A DNA stretch of 64,000 bases from Rufibacter radiotolerans (GCF_001078055.1 NZ_CP010777.1:1820408-1884407), one strand, 5' to 3'; shown: positions 52,914-62,151, numbered from the stretch's first letter. Numbers and translations are program-made. The notes: generated by a model from the sequence alone, not told the origin.

Positions 52914-53789
52914 ATGAAAATATCATTCCTTCTTCTTTCCTGCTTCTTCCTTCTTTGCCTTTCTGGCTTTGCCCAAACTACCCTTAAACTGCCGCAGGCA
53001 AGTCCCCGGGTAAATGTCACCTACACCATTGGCGTCACTGAAATCACGATCAATTACGGGGCACCCGGCGTGAAAGGCCGCACCATCTGGGGGAAACTGG
53101 TGCCTTATGGCCAGGTTTGGCGGGCGGGTGCCAATGAAGCCACCACTATCAAATTCAGTACCGAGGTGAAGATTTCGCAGGAGACCATTCCCGCGGGTAT
53201 CTATACCTTGTATGTAATGCCCCAGGATGAGGATAACTGGACCCTGATTTTAAGCAAGCAGAAAGGCCTTTGGGGAACGGAAGGCTATGACCCTGCACAG
53301 GACCAGATCAGGTTGCCCTTCTCCCCTAAGAAATCGCCTTTCCATGAAACACTCCAATATACCGTTACTAACATTCAACCCAACAGCGGAAACTTAACCC
53401 TTAACTGGGCCGACCAGCAATTGGAAGTGCCTGTACGGGTAGAAACCCATGACCAGACCATGCGCCTCATCAAAGAAGCTCTGGACCATTCAAAGAAAAC
53501 AGATTGGTCTGTGTACGCGGAGGCGGTCAATTACCTGTTACAGCAAAACCAAGACCATGAACTGGCCTTGAAGTGGGTAAACAAATCCATTGACATTGAG
53601 GAGAACTTTTACAATACCTGGTTAAAGGCCAAGCTGTTAGCTCAGAACAATGAATACATGGAAGCGCTGGAACTGAACAAAAAGGCTCAGCGGTTAGGCA
53701 AGAAAACCAAGGAAAGCTACCAGACCTACGCCGATGAAATTGAAGATGATGCCGTGCTATGGAAGGAAAAGAGATTCAACGTCAATTAA
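52914..53789 (+). CDS. DUF2911 secreted protein with TPR-like C-terminus
   Basis: 291 residues with a signal peptide (LLLSCFFLLCLSGFAQ). The DUF2911 core is plain: YTIGVTEITINYGAPGVKGR, IWGKLVPYGQVWRAGANEAT, IPAGIYTLYVMP and DNWTLILSK. The last 100 residues are helical and TPR-like (AEAVNYLLQQNQDHELALKW). DUF2911 is common in Bacteroidota; function unknown. The frame opens 13 codons earlier, but ATG 52914 directly precedes the signal peptide. Its own promoter lies at 52780. Confidence 0.85.
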   Translation: MKISFLLLSCFFLLCLSGFAQTTLKLPQASPRVNVTYTIGVTEITINYGAPGVKGRTIWGKLVPYGQVWRAGANEATTIKFSTEVKISQETIPAGIYTLYVMPQDEDNWTLILSKQKGLWGTEGYDPAQDQIRLPFSPKKSPFHETLQYTVTNIQPNSGNLTLNWADQQLEVPVRVETHDQTMRLIKEALDHSKKTDWSVYAEAVNYLLQQNQDHELALKWVNKSIDIEENFYNTWLKAKLLAQNNEYMEALELNKKAQRLGKKTKESYQTYADEIEDDAVLWKEKRFNVN

Positions 53790-53831
53790 GCTTCTAACCT
53801 GTTATAGGCCTGTTTTCACGAAAACGGCCCC

Positions 53832-53876
53832 AAAACGGAATCGTCTGCTCTATACCAGAGCAGGCGATTCCGTTTT
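53832..53876. terminator. bidirectional terminator
   Basis: AAAACGGAATCGTCTGCTC pairs with its complement (one mismatch) around a 7-base loop between convergent genes. Directly left at 53807-53836 is a GGCCTGTTTTCACGAAAACGG element of the palindrome family, so the two hairpins overlap in sequence. Confidence 0.7.
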
Positions 53877-53890
53877 AGACAATCCGCTGG

Positions 53891-56347
53891 TTAGAACTTG
53901 GCCATGAACCGTACGTTCACCAAACGGCTAGTCAGGTAATTAGGTACTGCATAGGTGACGCCATTGAAATCTTTAATGTAATTATAAGACACCACGTTGT
54001 TGGCGGCAATCATGTTCAATACCTCCAGGCTCAGCCAAAGGCTTTTAAGTCCGAATTTACTTTCCTCTGAGGGCCTGAGGGTGATCAGTTTGGAAAACCC
54101 AATGTCTACCCGTTTATAGGAAGGTCCGTCAAAGGCGCTCCGCAGGTTAATATCGCCGGGAGGGCCGAATGGAAGGCCGGAGCTAAAAACGCCGTTCAGG
54201 TACATGCGCAAGGTGGGGTTGTTGGGCAAATGGTCCTGGAAAAATACCCCGAAATTTAATAACTGATCTGAAGGACGACGCACATAGCCTGTCGCTTCTT
54301 TGCGGACCACTTCTCTAGTCTCAGGGTTTCTGATGGATGTGGAATCGCCGGTCAGGTTTTCCCTTGTTCTCAGGAATCCTACGCTAAACCAAGACTCCTC
54401 CCCTTTGATAAACTCGCCGTTCACCCGCACGTCCAGGCCCATGGCATAAGCCGTGCCTTTTACGCCAGGCAAGTACCTGATGCGCATGTTGTCCTGCTCA
54501 TAAGGGATAATGGAGGGCAGGTATTTGTAATAGGCTTCGGCGGAAAGTTTGAAAGGCCGCCCCCATTTCTGAAACTGGTATTCTGAGCCCGTGATAAAAT
54601 GCCAAGCCTGCTGGTTCTCCATATTTGGGTGAAGGGTACCGTTCCCATTGCGTAATTCACGATATAACGGGGCCTGCACGTACAAACCTGTGGCTACTTT
54701 AAAAGACCAGGCCGGTAAATTGGGAAACCGTAGCGCGTATTGCACCCGGGGGCTGACAGATAATTGCTTGTTCACCGACCAATAGTGGAAGCGCGCACCG
54801 TAGGTAAGGGTTTGTATGCTGTCCAGTTGCCACTGGTGCTGCGCAAAGCCTTGGTAGCGCCAGGAATTCAGAGATTGCTGGGTATGCAGCGTGGTAAGGT
54901 TATAGACGTAGTCGGATGAATCCTGGAAAGAATACTCCTGCAAATGGTCCTGAATGTTTTCATGGCCAGTTTTAAGCCCCGCGCTAAACTCACTTCTTCT
55001 GGAGGCTGTCCAGGTAGTTTTAAGTTCAATGGTCTGCAGGGATGCCCTTAACCGGTTGCGGGAAAATTCATACCTGGAACCAATTCCCCGCTCTCCGGCG
55101 CATCTATTGAAAGGCGAAACGCCCGGCGAAGGCTCTGCGTCACAGAATCTGTAACCCGCCTCCAAATCCCGGTATTCGCGCTCCTGGCTGTATAACCCAG
55201 AATAGATAAGCTCGGCCTTCAGATTTGGTTTAAGTTCATGCTGGAGTCTGAGCCCGCCCTGGTAGGTAGTATACCGCATTTGCTCCTGCCCGTCATAGCC
55301 TACTAAAAGTCTTACCATTTGAAACTGATTCCCGAAACTTGTTTCCCGAGTTTCTGGCCGTACTTGATAGTTATTATGGGCGATGTTCCCTAAAAAGCTT
55401 AGCTGGGTTTTGGGTTCCAGCCCCGCTGCCCTTTGGTCTGCCGGTGACAGATCATAAGTGAGAAACGTCTGGACATCTGAGAATTTTGGCCGGTAGTTTC
55501 CTTCTACCTGAAGGCTATTCAGCACATAAGTGGCGTTTTTGTGTCGGGCGCCCAGCAGGTAGGTCATCCGGCCTTTAGCCGCAACGCCTTCGGTATGCAA
55601 AGAGCCCCCGGTCAGGCTTCCGGAAACGGTACTCTCAAAGGTGGTGAGTGTTTTGTATTGGATGTCTAATACAGAAGAAAGCTTGTCGCCGTATTTGGGT
55701 TGCCAACCTCCGGAAGAGAAAGTGATGTCCTGCACCAGGTCTGGGTTCACAAAACTAAGTCCCTCCTGCTGTCCACTAATGTTCAGGAACGGTCGGTACA
55801 CTTCCATGCCATTTACATAAACTAGGTTCTCATCAAAGTTTCCGCCCCTCACGGAGTAACTGGAGGAAAGCTCATTATTACTAGTCACGCCGGGCAGGGT
55901 GAGCAACACTTTGTTGAATTCCTGAAAAGGAGCTGGCAGCCGTTGGGTTAGGCGAGGGTCCAGCCTGGTAATACTAACCTGTTCTCGGGTATCATTCAGG
56001 CTTTTCCCTAGTATTCTTACTTCATTAATGTGAGTATTTACTTCCTGTAATTCTACGGTCAGGAATCGGGTTTCCTGAGGCAATAATTCTATCTCCCGGG
56101 TATAGGCGTGATAGCCAATGTAGGTGATGACCAGAACGTGTTTGGTATTTGGCTCCAGCTTTAACGAAAATTTTCCCCGGGCATCGGTGGACGTACCCAA
56201 GTCTTTGCCCTGGATAGCCACCGTGGCGCCCACCAGGGGCTTTTGCTTTGGGTCTTGAACTATTCCCTGTAAAAACGACTGTTGTGCCCAGGAGGGCAGA
56301 CTGGTTGAAAGAAATAGAACAATCAACCAACCCCTGCGGAAACCCAT
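53891..56347 (-). CDS. TonB-dependent outer-membrane receptor with carboxypeptidase-regulatory-like domain
   Basis: 818 residues. Signal peptide (to about residue 21), then a CarboxypepD_reg-like beta-sandwich (LQGIVQDPKQKPLVGATVAI; ITYIGYHAYTREIEL), a plug domain (RLPAPFQEFNKVLLTLPGV; YSVRGGNFDENLVYVNGMEV) and a 22-strand-type barrel ending in VRFMAKF. No SusD partner is present, so a nutrient other than large glycans, or a metal complex, may be its ligand. It follows rpe by 6 bases, an unusual pairing that may be only positional. Confidence 0.9.
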   Translation of the reverse strand: MGFRRGWLIVLFLSTSLPSWAQQSFLQGIVQDPKQKPLVGATVAIQGKDLGTSTDARGKFSLKLEPNTKHVLVITYIGYHAYTREIELLPQETRFLTVELQEVNTHINEVRILGKSLNDTREQVSITRLDPRLTQRLPAPFQEFNKVLLTLPGVTSNNELSSSYSVRGGNFDENLVYVNGMEVYRPFLNISGQQEGLSFVNPDLVQDITFSSGGWQPKYGDKLSSVLDIQYKTLTTFESTVSGSLTGGSLHTEGVAAKGRMTYLLGARHKNATYVLNSLQVEGNYRPKFSDVQTFLTYDLSPADQRAAGLEPKTQLSFLGNIAHNNYQVRPETRETSFGNQFQMVRLLVGYDGQEQMRYTTYQGGLRLQHELKPNLKAELIYSGLYSQEREYRDLEAGYRFCDAEPSPGVSPFNRCAGERGIGSRYEFSRNRLRASLQTIELKTTWTASRRSEFSAGLKTGHENIQDHLQEYSFQDSSDYVYNLTTLHTQQSLNSWRYQGFAQHQWQLDSIQTLTYGARFHYWSVNKQLSVSPRVQYALRFPNLPAWSFKVATGLYVQAPLYRELRNGNGTLHPNMENQQAWHFITGSEYQFQKWGRPFKLSAEAYYKYLPSIIPYEQDNMRIRYLPGVKGTAYAMGLDVRVNGEFIKGEESWFSVGFLRTRENLTGDSTSIRNPETREVVRKEATGYVRRPSDQLLNFGVFFQDHLPNNPTLRMYLNGVFSSGLPFGPPGDINLRSAFDGPSYKRVDIGFSKLITLRPSEESKFGLKSLWLSLEVLNMIAANNVVSYNYIKDFNGVTYAVPNYLTSRLVNVRFMAKF

Positions 56348-56353
56348 GTACGT

Positions 56354-57010
56354 TTACTTTTGAATTTGCTTCAGATCAAGGATGGTTTGAACCGGGTTTT
56401 CTGAGTTGAAAACAAAGGAGCCAGCTACCAATACGTCTGCCCCAGCCTCTAATAAAAGCGGTGCATTTTCTTGGTTTACCCCACCGTCTATTTCTATTAA
56501 ACAGGCTGAACGTTTTTGAGTGATCAAGGTTTTTAAGTCCTTAATTTTCTGGTACGTATGCTGGATAAACTTCTGCCCTCCAAATCCTGGGTTCACCGAC
56601 ATCAAACACACCACATCAATATCCTGAATGATTTCGGAAAGGGAGGAAATGGGGGTATGCGGGTTCAGGGCCACCCCGGCTTTGGCGCCGCTAGCTTTAA
56701 TCTGTTGCAGCGTCCGGTGCAAATGCGGGCACGCCTCATAATGCACGGTGATGTTATCTGCCCCCACCTGTCTAAACTGCTCAATATAGAGCTCCGGGTG
56801 CTCAATCATCAAGTGCACATCCATAGTCTTCTTTGCTATCTTCTGGATAGCCTGAATAACCGGAAAGCCAAAGGAGATATTAGGCACAAACCGCCCGTCC
56901 ATTACGTCAATATGGATCCAGTCAGCAGAGCTTTGGTTTAACATTTCAACATCAGTGCCTAATTGGGCAAAGTTGGCGGCTAAAACAGAAGGAGCAATTA
57001 GATGAGACAT
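56354..57010 (-). CDS. rpe: ribulose-phosphate 3-epimerase
   Basis: 218 residues, (beta/alpha)8 barrel of the pentose phosphate pathway. PSVLAANFAQLG, HIDVMDGRFVPNISFG (metal His and Asp), MDVHLMIEHPE, LMSVNPGFGGQKF, and EIDGGVNQENAPLL are all in place. Cytoplasmic. First of a pair with the TonB receptor gene. Confidence 0.96.
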   Translation of the reverse strand: MSHLIAPSVLAANFAQLGTDVEMLNQSSADWIHIDVMDGRFVPNISFGFPVIQAIQKIAKKTMDVHLMIEHPELYIEQFRQVGADNITVHYEACPHLHRTLQQIKASGAKAGVALNPHTPISSLSEIIQDIDVVCLMSVNPGFGGQKFIQHTYQKIKDLKTLITQKRSACLIEIDGGVNQENAPLLLEAGADVLVAGSFVFNSENPVQTILDLKQIQK

Positions 57011-57136
57011 GTGAGGAAGATTTTATGATGCTGCAAAGCAACGGTTTCTAGAGAGGAAAACAAATTGGAAATTGCGGGATATGTTTAAACTACGGGCGCC
57101 TTTTCAATAGATCTTATATATGACTGAAGAGTTAAA

Positions 57137-57180
57137 GAAAAAGGCATTATCCTCATTTTAGGGTAATGCCTTTTTCTTGG
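57137..57180 (-). terminator. terminator of the mnmA-lipoprotein unit
   Basis: AAGAAAAAGGCATTA and TAATGCCTTTTTCTT form a 15-bp stem extended by CCT/AGG inside the loop, with a T-tract on the minus strand, 13 bases after the lipoprotein stop. Confidence 0.75.
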
Positions 57181-57192
57181 TAATATATTGGT

Positions 57193-57927
57193 TTAAATTT
57201 TACCTGAGCTTTCCAGTTCCTCAATTCGGTCTGTTCCAGATATAATATATCCAGAACCTATCTGACAGTTGGTACCAGGAGAAGCATCACAATTGTATCT
57301 TACCTTTGAAAAGCGATAAATGGAGCCAAGATCTGCCGCATAAATCTCATACACCTCTACTTCATTAATGAAATCATCAGGATCACTTTTCGCTTTGTTA
57401 ACCTTTAGGGTGTTTGGGTACGTTTTGCCCGCTACATCAAAAGAAGCGCCTATTTGCTCATAGAAAAAAGTATCCCTTAGCTGTCGGTCCTCCTCCTTGG
57501 GAAAGTAGTTAGGATTAAAGGCATTCGGGTTCCAACTTTTACCTTCTTCCACCGGGTACACCATTTCAACCACAATGCGGTTATTGGTTTGTAACTGTAG
57601 ATCACGGGTGCTTTTTGAAATGGCTTTCACCCCAGTAACTATCCAAGACTGATTGGCATTAGCCCTTTGGCTTACCTCTACCGTGTACCATTCTTTGCCA
57701 GTCTGGTCTTTAGATACGCCTTTTACTAATTCGCGGGTTTGCAACAAGGTGGTTGTGCCAACGTTGTTGGTATACTTCGTTTCCTTAACGTTATAAACCC
57801 GGTAAGTACCCACTTCCATGGGATAGTACGCCTGACCAGTTTTCAAAGGGTCTAATACAACCTCCTCATCACCGCAGGAAGAAAATATTCCAGCCAGGAT
57901 GGCTACCACAAGCAAAAGTTTTTTCAT
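57193..57927 (-). CDS. lipoprotein of unknown function
   Basis: 244 residues. The signal ends in IFSSCGDEE with Cys18 as the lipidation site. The mature part is beta-rich (YYPMEVGTYRVYNVKETKY; GKEWYTVEVSQRAN; KTYPNTLKVNKA) and ends in a Cys-containing loop (CDASPGTNCQIG). No family name comes to mind; many Bacteroidota have such small lipoproteins. It is 17 bases downstream of mnmA and ends at a strong terminator. Confidence 0.75.
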   Translation of the reverse strand: MKKLLLVVAILAGIFSSCGDEEVVLDPLKTGQAYYPMEVGTYRVYNVKETKYTNNVGTTTLLQTRELVKGVSKDQTGKEWYTVEVSQRANANQSWIVTGVKAISKSTRDLQLQTNNRIVVEMVYPVEEGKSWNPNAFNPNYFPKEEDRQLRDTFFYEQIGASFDVAGKTYPNTLKVNKAKSDPDDFINEVEVYEIYAADLGSIYRFSKVRYNCDASPGTNCQIGSGYIISGTDRIEELESSGKI

Positions 57928-57944
57928 GGAGTTTTTTTAATAGA

Positions 57945-59054
57945 CTATTCGTCTAACATAAAGCTTGTTTCAATCCACCCTCCGCCTATCACGTCATCTC
58001 CTTCATAGAAGACGGCGGCCTGACCAGGGGCAATGGCGTTGACGCCTGCGTGGAATTTTACCAGCATTTTATCTCCCACCTGTTCAATAGTAGCAGCCGT
58101 ACCAATGTCATTATAACGTACTTTGGTTACGGTTTCAGTGGGCAGGCCATGTAGGTTCTCGTATTTACCCAGACTTAACTTGCCAACGTTCATTCCGTTC
58201 TTAGCCAGCTGCTTGTAATTGCCAAGCACTACCCTATTCGTATCTTTCTCTATTCGGGTTACAAAAGCAGGATACCCTAGGGCCACACCCAGGCCTTTGC
58301 GCTGACCTATGGTGTAAAACGGATAGCCTTCGTGCTTACCAACAACGGTGCCGTCTTCCAGCACAAACTCGCCCCCGGCTACTTCTGCCTGTAAGGTAGG
58401 TACCCGACGCTTCAGGAAACTGCGGTAGTCATTGTCTGGGATAAAGCAGATCTCATATGATTCGGCTTTCTTTACCAGGGCATCAAAGCCACGGTCCATG
58501 GCCATTTGCCTGATCTCCGTCTTGTGCAGTTGCCCCAGCGGGAAAATAGTCCGGCTTAAGCTTTCCTGCGAAATTCCCCAGAGGGCGTAGGATTGGTCTT
58601 TGTTATGGTCTTTGCCTTTGGAGATCACGTAACGGCCATTCTCCTGCCTGATGTTGGCGTAGTGCCCGGTGGCTATGAAATCACAGCCTAGTTTATCGGC
58701 GCGGCGCAACAGGGCATCCCATTTAATGTGGGTGTTGCATAGCACACAAGGATTGGGCGTGCGGCCGGCAATATACTCGTCCGTGAAGTGATTGATGACA
58801 TAATCACCAAATTCCTCGCGTATGTCAATAATGTAGTGCGGGAAACCCAGCTGCACGGCTATGTCGCGGGCGTCATTGATGGAATCAAGGCTGCAGCAGC
58901 CGGTTTCCTTCTTGCTGCCACCTGCACTGGCGTAATCCCAGGTTTTCATGGTCATACCCACTACTTCGTATCCCTGCTCATGGAGCAATACTGCTGCCAC
59001 CGAGGAATCAATGCCGCCACTCATGGCGACCAAAACTCTTCCTTTTGAATTCAT
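57945..59054 (-). CDS. mnmA: tRNA-specific 2-thiouridylase
   Basis: 369 residues. It forms 2-thiouridine at the wobble position 34 of tRNAs for Lys, Glu and Gln. The PP-loop MSGGIDSSV (11-19), catalytic Cys103 in NPCVLC and Cys203 in YEICFIPD, and the GQRKGLG segment are all seen. The C-terminal beta-barrel is present. A TATATTTG -7 element on the minus strand lies at 59112-59105. Typical length; cytoplasmic. Confidence 0.95.
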   Translation of the reverse strand: MNSKGRVLVAMSGGIDSSVAAVLLHEQGYEVVGMTMKTWDYASAGGSKKETGCCSLDSINDARDIAVQLGFPHYIIDIREEFGDYVINHFTDEYIAGRTPNPCVLCNTHIKWDALLRRADKLGCDFIATGHYANIRQENGRYVISKGKDHNKDQSYALWGISQESLSRTIFPLGQLHKTEIRQMAMDRGFDALVKKAESYEICFIPDNDYRSFLKRRVPTLQAEVAGGEFVLEDGTVVGKHEGYPFYTIGQRKGLGVALGYPAFVTRIEKDTNRVVLGNYKQLAKNGMNVGKLSLGKYENLHGLPTETVTKVRYNDIGTAATIEQVGDKMLVKFHAGVNAIAPGQAAVFYEGDDVIGGGWIETSFMLDE

Positions 59055-59104
59055 TTTTTTCTAAGATGAAACGGGATTCACAGTCCCGCCGAAAAACAAT
59101 GTTG

Positions 59105-59112
59105 CAAATATA
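59105..59112 (-). promoter_or_regulatory. -7 element of mnmA
   Basis: TATATTTG on the minus strand matches TAnnTTTG, about 50 bases before the mnmA ATG. No clear -33 element. Confidence 0.4.
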
Positions 59113-59274
59113 GTGAATTCAGGGGGCTTTCGCTCCTCTCTGACCCTAAGGCAGTTTCTGCTTCTTATCTCAACCCCTTCGTAAAAGAAATAGTTTAACC
59201 AATATGCCTTAAGAAATTTTCAATGAATTCTTTCTTTTTATGCAGTCCTTATAGGCAATAAGCGGTTTACCAAG

Positions 59275-59282
59275 TACATTTG
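59275..59282 (+). promoter_or_regulatory. -7 element of the TrpF-like gene
   Basis: TACATTTG matches TAnnTTTG, 53 bases before the ATG at 59336. Between it and the start lies a degenerate palindrome-family copy (59300-59333). Confidence 0.4.
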
Positions 59283-59335
59283 ACCAGCAAAACAGTCTTG
59301 TTTAGGAGCTGTTTTTCTCAAAACTAGATAAAAAC

Positions 59336-59956
59336 ATGGCACTGAATACAATAGTCCTGGTAAACCAAATCACTAACCTTAGTGATGCCCGTTATTGCGC
59401 CGGTATGGGCGTAGAAATGTTAGGTTTTTCCCTTCAGGCTGGTCAGCCGCAACACATCTCACCGGCTGCCTTCAAAGAAATCTCTGGCTGGGTTTCTGGC
59501 GTGAAACTGGTTGGAGAAGTCACAGACCTGCCCGTTAATGAGCTGGAAGAACTGCTCTTAGACTACAAAGTAGACCTCCTGCAGTTGAACAGCCTCTATT
59601 ATATTGAAGAGTTAGATGACCTGCCCCTGCCCATTATACTGCGGGTCATGATTGATAAAGATTCTGTGGAAGAGAACATCATCAGCACCCTGGATCTTTA
59701 CCACCAGCACGTAGAGTATTTCCTGATAGATTCTGAAGACTTCTCCTTTATTGATGAGACTAACCTGCGGTTCCTACGCGATATTTCCAAGCAATACCCT
59801 ATCCTTTTAGGCTTTGGGCTGACCAAAGAAAACACCAAAGAAGCTCTGGACCGCATTCAACCGGCAGGCATAGCCCTGAAAGGTGGTGAGGAAATTAGAC
59901 CTGGTTACAAGAATTTTGATGAGCTAGAGGAAATCTTTGAGCAATTGGAAGACTGA
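59336..59956 (+). CDS. phosphoribosylanthranilate isomerase-like barrel protein, probably not catalytic
   Basis: 206 residues. The N-terminus VNQITNLSDARYCAGMGVEMLGF aligns in shape with TrpF (KxCGIT, then a helix and LGF), and later FLIDSEDF and LLGFGLTKENTKEAL follow the barrel's last strands. The catalytic Cys of TrpF (KxCG) is replaced by Asn-Gln here, although an Asp at the place of the general acid may remain. No other trp genes are nearby. Probably a TrpF paralogue with a changed role, conserved in Cytophagales from memory only. Monocistronic. Confidence 0.65.
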   Translation: MALNTIVLVNQITNLSDARYCAGMGVEMLGFSLQAGQPQHISPAAFKEISGWVSGVKLVGEVTDLPVNELEELLLDYKVDLLQLNSLYYIEELDDLPLPIILRVMIDKDSVEENIISTLDLYHQHVEYFLIDSEDFSFIDETNLRFLRDISKQYPILLGFGLTKENTKEALDRIQPAGIALKGGEEIRPGYKNFDELEEIFEQLED

Positions 59957-60066
59957 GATAATGTGCTAATTTTTTAATGTGCTAGTAAGCTAATTTGTGA
60001 TTAGCCAAAGCCTTGAATGTAAAAACAGAAACTTAGGCTACTCTGAAATTAATTAACTTCTTTGAT

Positions 60067-60130
60067 AAAAGCCGAAATCCGTTTTGGGCCTGTTTTCTGA
60101 AAAACAGGCCCAAAACGGATTTCGGCTTTT
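60067..60130. terminator. 64-base perfect palindrome, bidirectional terminator, GCCTGTTTT family
   Basis: AAAAGCCGAAATCCGTTTTG starts a 30-bp perfect stem (loop CTGA) with T-tracts on both strands, between the convergent TrpF-like and trmB genes. It is the longest perfect copy of the repeat family in the window. Confidence 0.75.
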
Positions 60131-60198
60131 AAATGGTTTAAAGGTTCTGTCCCTTATGGGTGATTACAAATCAATAAGATCCTTAACTCATTAGCACA

Positions 60199-60855
60199 TT
60201 AACCAACTGTAAATTGCAGGTATTTAATAGGCACGCCCAACTCAAGATAGGTTTTCTCAAAGGTGGTGTAAATGCCCATGGTGTGGTCCTGTAGGTCAGA
60301 TTCATATAAGTCTTTGGTATAAAGCAGGTTTTGCGCCTTACGCTCTTCCAATACTTCCAGGGAATAATCAAACAATAGCTCACTGTCCGTCTTGAGGTGT
60401 ACCTTGCCGCCGGGCTTTAGAATACGCTGGTACATGTCCAGAAACCGGGGCGACATGAGCCGGCGCTTGATATCGCGTTTGCGGGGTTGCGGGTCTGGGA
60501 ACGTAACCCAGATTTCATCCACCTCCTGCTCCCCAAAATGTTGGTCAAGGTTCTCAATAAAAACCCGAAGGAAGCCCACGTTGTGCAGGGCATTCTCTAT
60601 GGCCAAGGTGCTGCCTTTCCAGATGCGGTTACCCTTTATGTCTATGCCGATGAAGTTCTTTTGAGGGTACCGCTGGGCCATGCCAATAGTGTATTCCCCT
60701 TTTCCGCAGCCTACCTCCAGTACTAGGGGTTGGTTCTTATGGAAGAACTCGCTGTTCCAGCGTCCCTTTAACTTTTCGTACTGATCTTTGCCGGGTTCTA
60801 CCACGTTGGCCCGGTTCGCGTTTACCGCAAATTTCTCTAGTTTACCTCTGCCCAT
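60199..60855 (-). CDS. trmB: tRNA (guanine-N7-)-methyltransferase
   Basis: 218 residues. It methylates G46 of tRNA using SAM. LEVGCGKGEYT (46-56) is the SAM loop, followed by FIGIDIKGNRIWKG and VTFPDPQPRKRDIKRRL with the catalytic Asp, typical of TrmB. Last gene of the exbB-exbD-tonB-folC-trmB run, starting 3 bases after folC. Confidence 0.93.
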   Translation of the reverse strand: MGRGKLEKFAVNANRANVVEPGKDQYEKLKGRWNSEFFHKNQPLVLEVGCGKGEYTIGMAQRYPQKNFIGIDIKGNRIWKGSTLAIENALHNVGFLRVFIENLDQHFGEQEVDEIWVTFPDPQPRKRDIKRRLMSPRFLDMYQRILKPGGKVHLKTDSELLFDYSLEVLEERKAQNLLYTKDLYESDLQDHTMGIYTTFEKTYLELGVPIKYLQFTVG

Positions 60856-60858
60856 GAA

Positions 60859-62151
60859 TTATAGTTCGGGAATTTCCGCTACCACAAAGGTACTGCCTCC
60901 TATGAATATTACCTCATCTTCCTGTGCATAGGCTTTGGCGGCCAAAATGGCGTCTTCCACGGTGGGATAAGCGGCCCCCTTAAGGCCGGCGAACTGGGCT
61001 TCTTCCCAAAGCTTCTGTACGGGCAAAGCCCTCGGTATCTGGGCCTCACAGAAATAATACCGGTAGGAAACTGGTAAAAGCCGAAGCACGCTTGATATGT
61101 CTTTGTCATTAACGGCGCCAAATACCACATGCACCTGGGGAGCTTTTAACGCCAGCAATTGTTTCACCACCTCCGTAAGGCCGTCTATGTTATGCCCGGT
61201 ATCACAGATGGTAAGCGGCTTTTCTGACAAAATCTGCCATCGGCCTTTGAGCCCGGTCAACTGTTGCACGTTTCGGAGCCCTTCACGGATATGTGCTTCG
61301 GTAATCGTGAAACCTTGCTGGTTTAGCTGTGCTACCGTCGCCAAGACGCCAGGCAGGTTGAAGCGTTGGTAATTCCCCAGTAAGGACAACTCCAGGTCCT
61401 GTAAATAAATAGCGCCCTTGTGCCTTACAGTATAGATAGAGGAAAAGGCTTTGCTTTCTTTTAGTTCCACCTGGTACTCCTGGTCAGCGAAGAGCAGGGG
61501 ACTTTGCGTTTCAAGGGCTTTTTTCTCAAAAGTGCCTGAAACGGCAGGTTGGGTGGTACTGATGATTGCCGGGATGCCAGGCTTGATGATGCCTGCTTTT
61601 TCCTGGGCTATTTCTGGTAAGGTATTGCCTAAGAGCAGTTGGTGGTCTAAGCCAATATTGGTGATTAAGGAAACCAGAGGGGTAATGATGTTAGTGGAAT
61701 CAAGGCGGCCGCCCAGGCCTACCTCTATCACGGCAATGTCTACCGCTTCTTCTTTAAAATACTCAAAGGCCAGGGCCACGGTCATCTCAAAGAACGACGG
61801 CTTAATTTTCTCAAAGAGCGCCTGGTGCTGGGTTGTAAATTGGGCCACCTTCTCCTTGGAGATCATCTGGCCATTTACTCTAATGCGTTCTGTGAAGTCT
61901 TTGAGGTGCGGTGAGGTGTACAGGCCGGTTTTGTAGCCAGCCGCCTGCAAGATTGCCGCCAGCATGGAAGACGAGCTTCCTTTCCCGTTGGTGCCGGCAA
62001 TGTGCACGGCTTTAAAACTGTCCTGGGGATTATGTACTGCTTCAGTTAAGGCAATGATGTTGTCCAGGCTCTTCTTAAAAGCAGCGTTGCCGATGCGGTG
62101 AAACATCGGCAACTGCTGGTAAAGATAGTCTAAGGCTTGTTCGTAGGTCAC
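60859..62151 (-). CDS. folC: bifunctional folylpolyglutamate / dihydrofolate synthase
   Basis: 430 residues of the Mur ligase fold. P-loop GTNGKGS (53-59), VIEVGLGGRLDSTNII and TNIGLDHQLLLG metal/ATP motifs, and the C-terminal Mur ligase domain with CDTGHNIDGL are clear. It joins glutamate to dihydropteroate and to folates. Start is GTG; no nearby in-frame ATG. It lies 16 bases behind tonB. Confidence 0.93.
   Translation of the reverse strand: MTYEQALDYLYQQLPMFHRIGNAAFKKSLDNIIALTEAVHNPQDSFKAVHIAGTNGKGSSSSMLAAILQAAGYKTGLYTSPHLKDFTERIRVNGQMISKEKVAQFTTQHQALFEKIKPSFFEMTVALAFEYFKEEAVDIAVIEVGLGGRLDSTNIITPLVSLITNIGLDHQLLLGNTLPEIAQEKAGIIKPGIPAIISTTQPAVSGTFEKKALETQSPLLFADQEYQVELKESKAFSSIYTVRHKGAIYLQDLELSLLGNYQRFNLPGVLATVAQLNQQGFTITEAHIREGLRNVQQLTGLKGRWQILSEKPLTICDTGHNIDGLTEVVKQLLALKAPQVHVVFGAVNDKDISSVLRLLPVSYRYYFCEAQIPRALPVQKLWEEAQFAGLKGAAYPTVEDAILAAKAYAQEDEVIFIGGSTFVVAEIPEL

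Noticed and set aside
12578-60130. CRISPR array from the repeated GCCTGTTTT palindromes
   Set aside because: The copies are kilobases apart, differ in their arms and are not separated by spacers; no cas gene is present.
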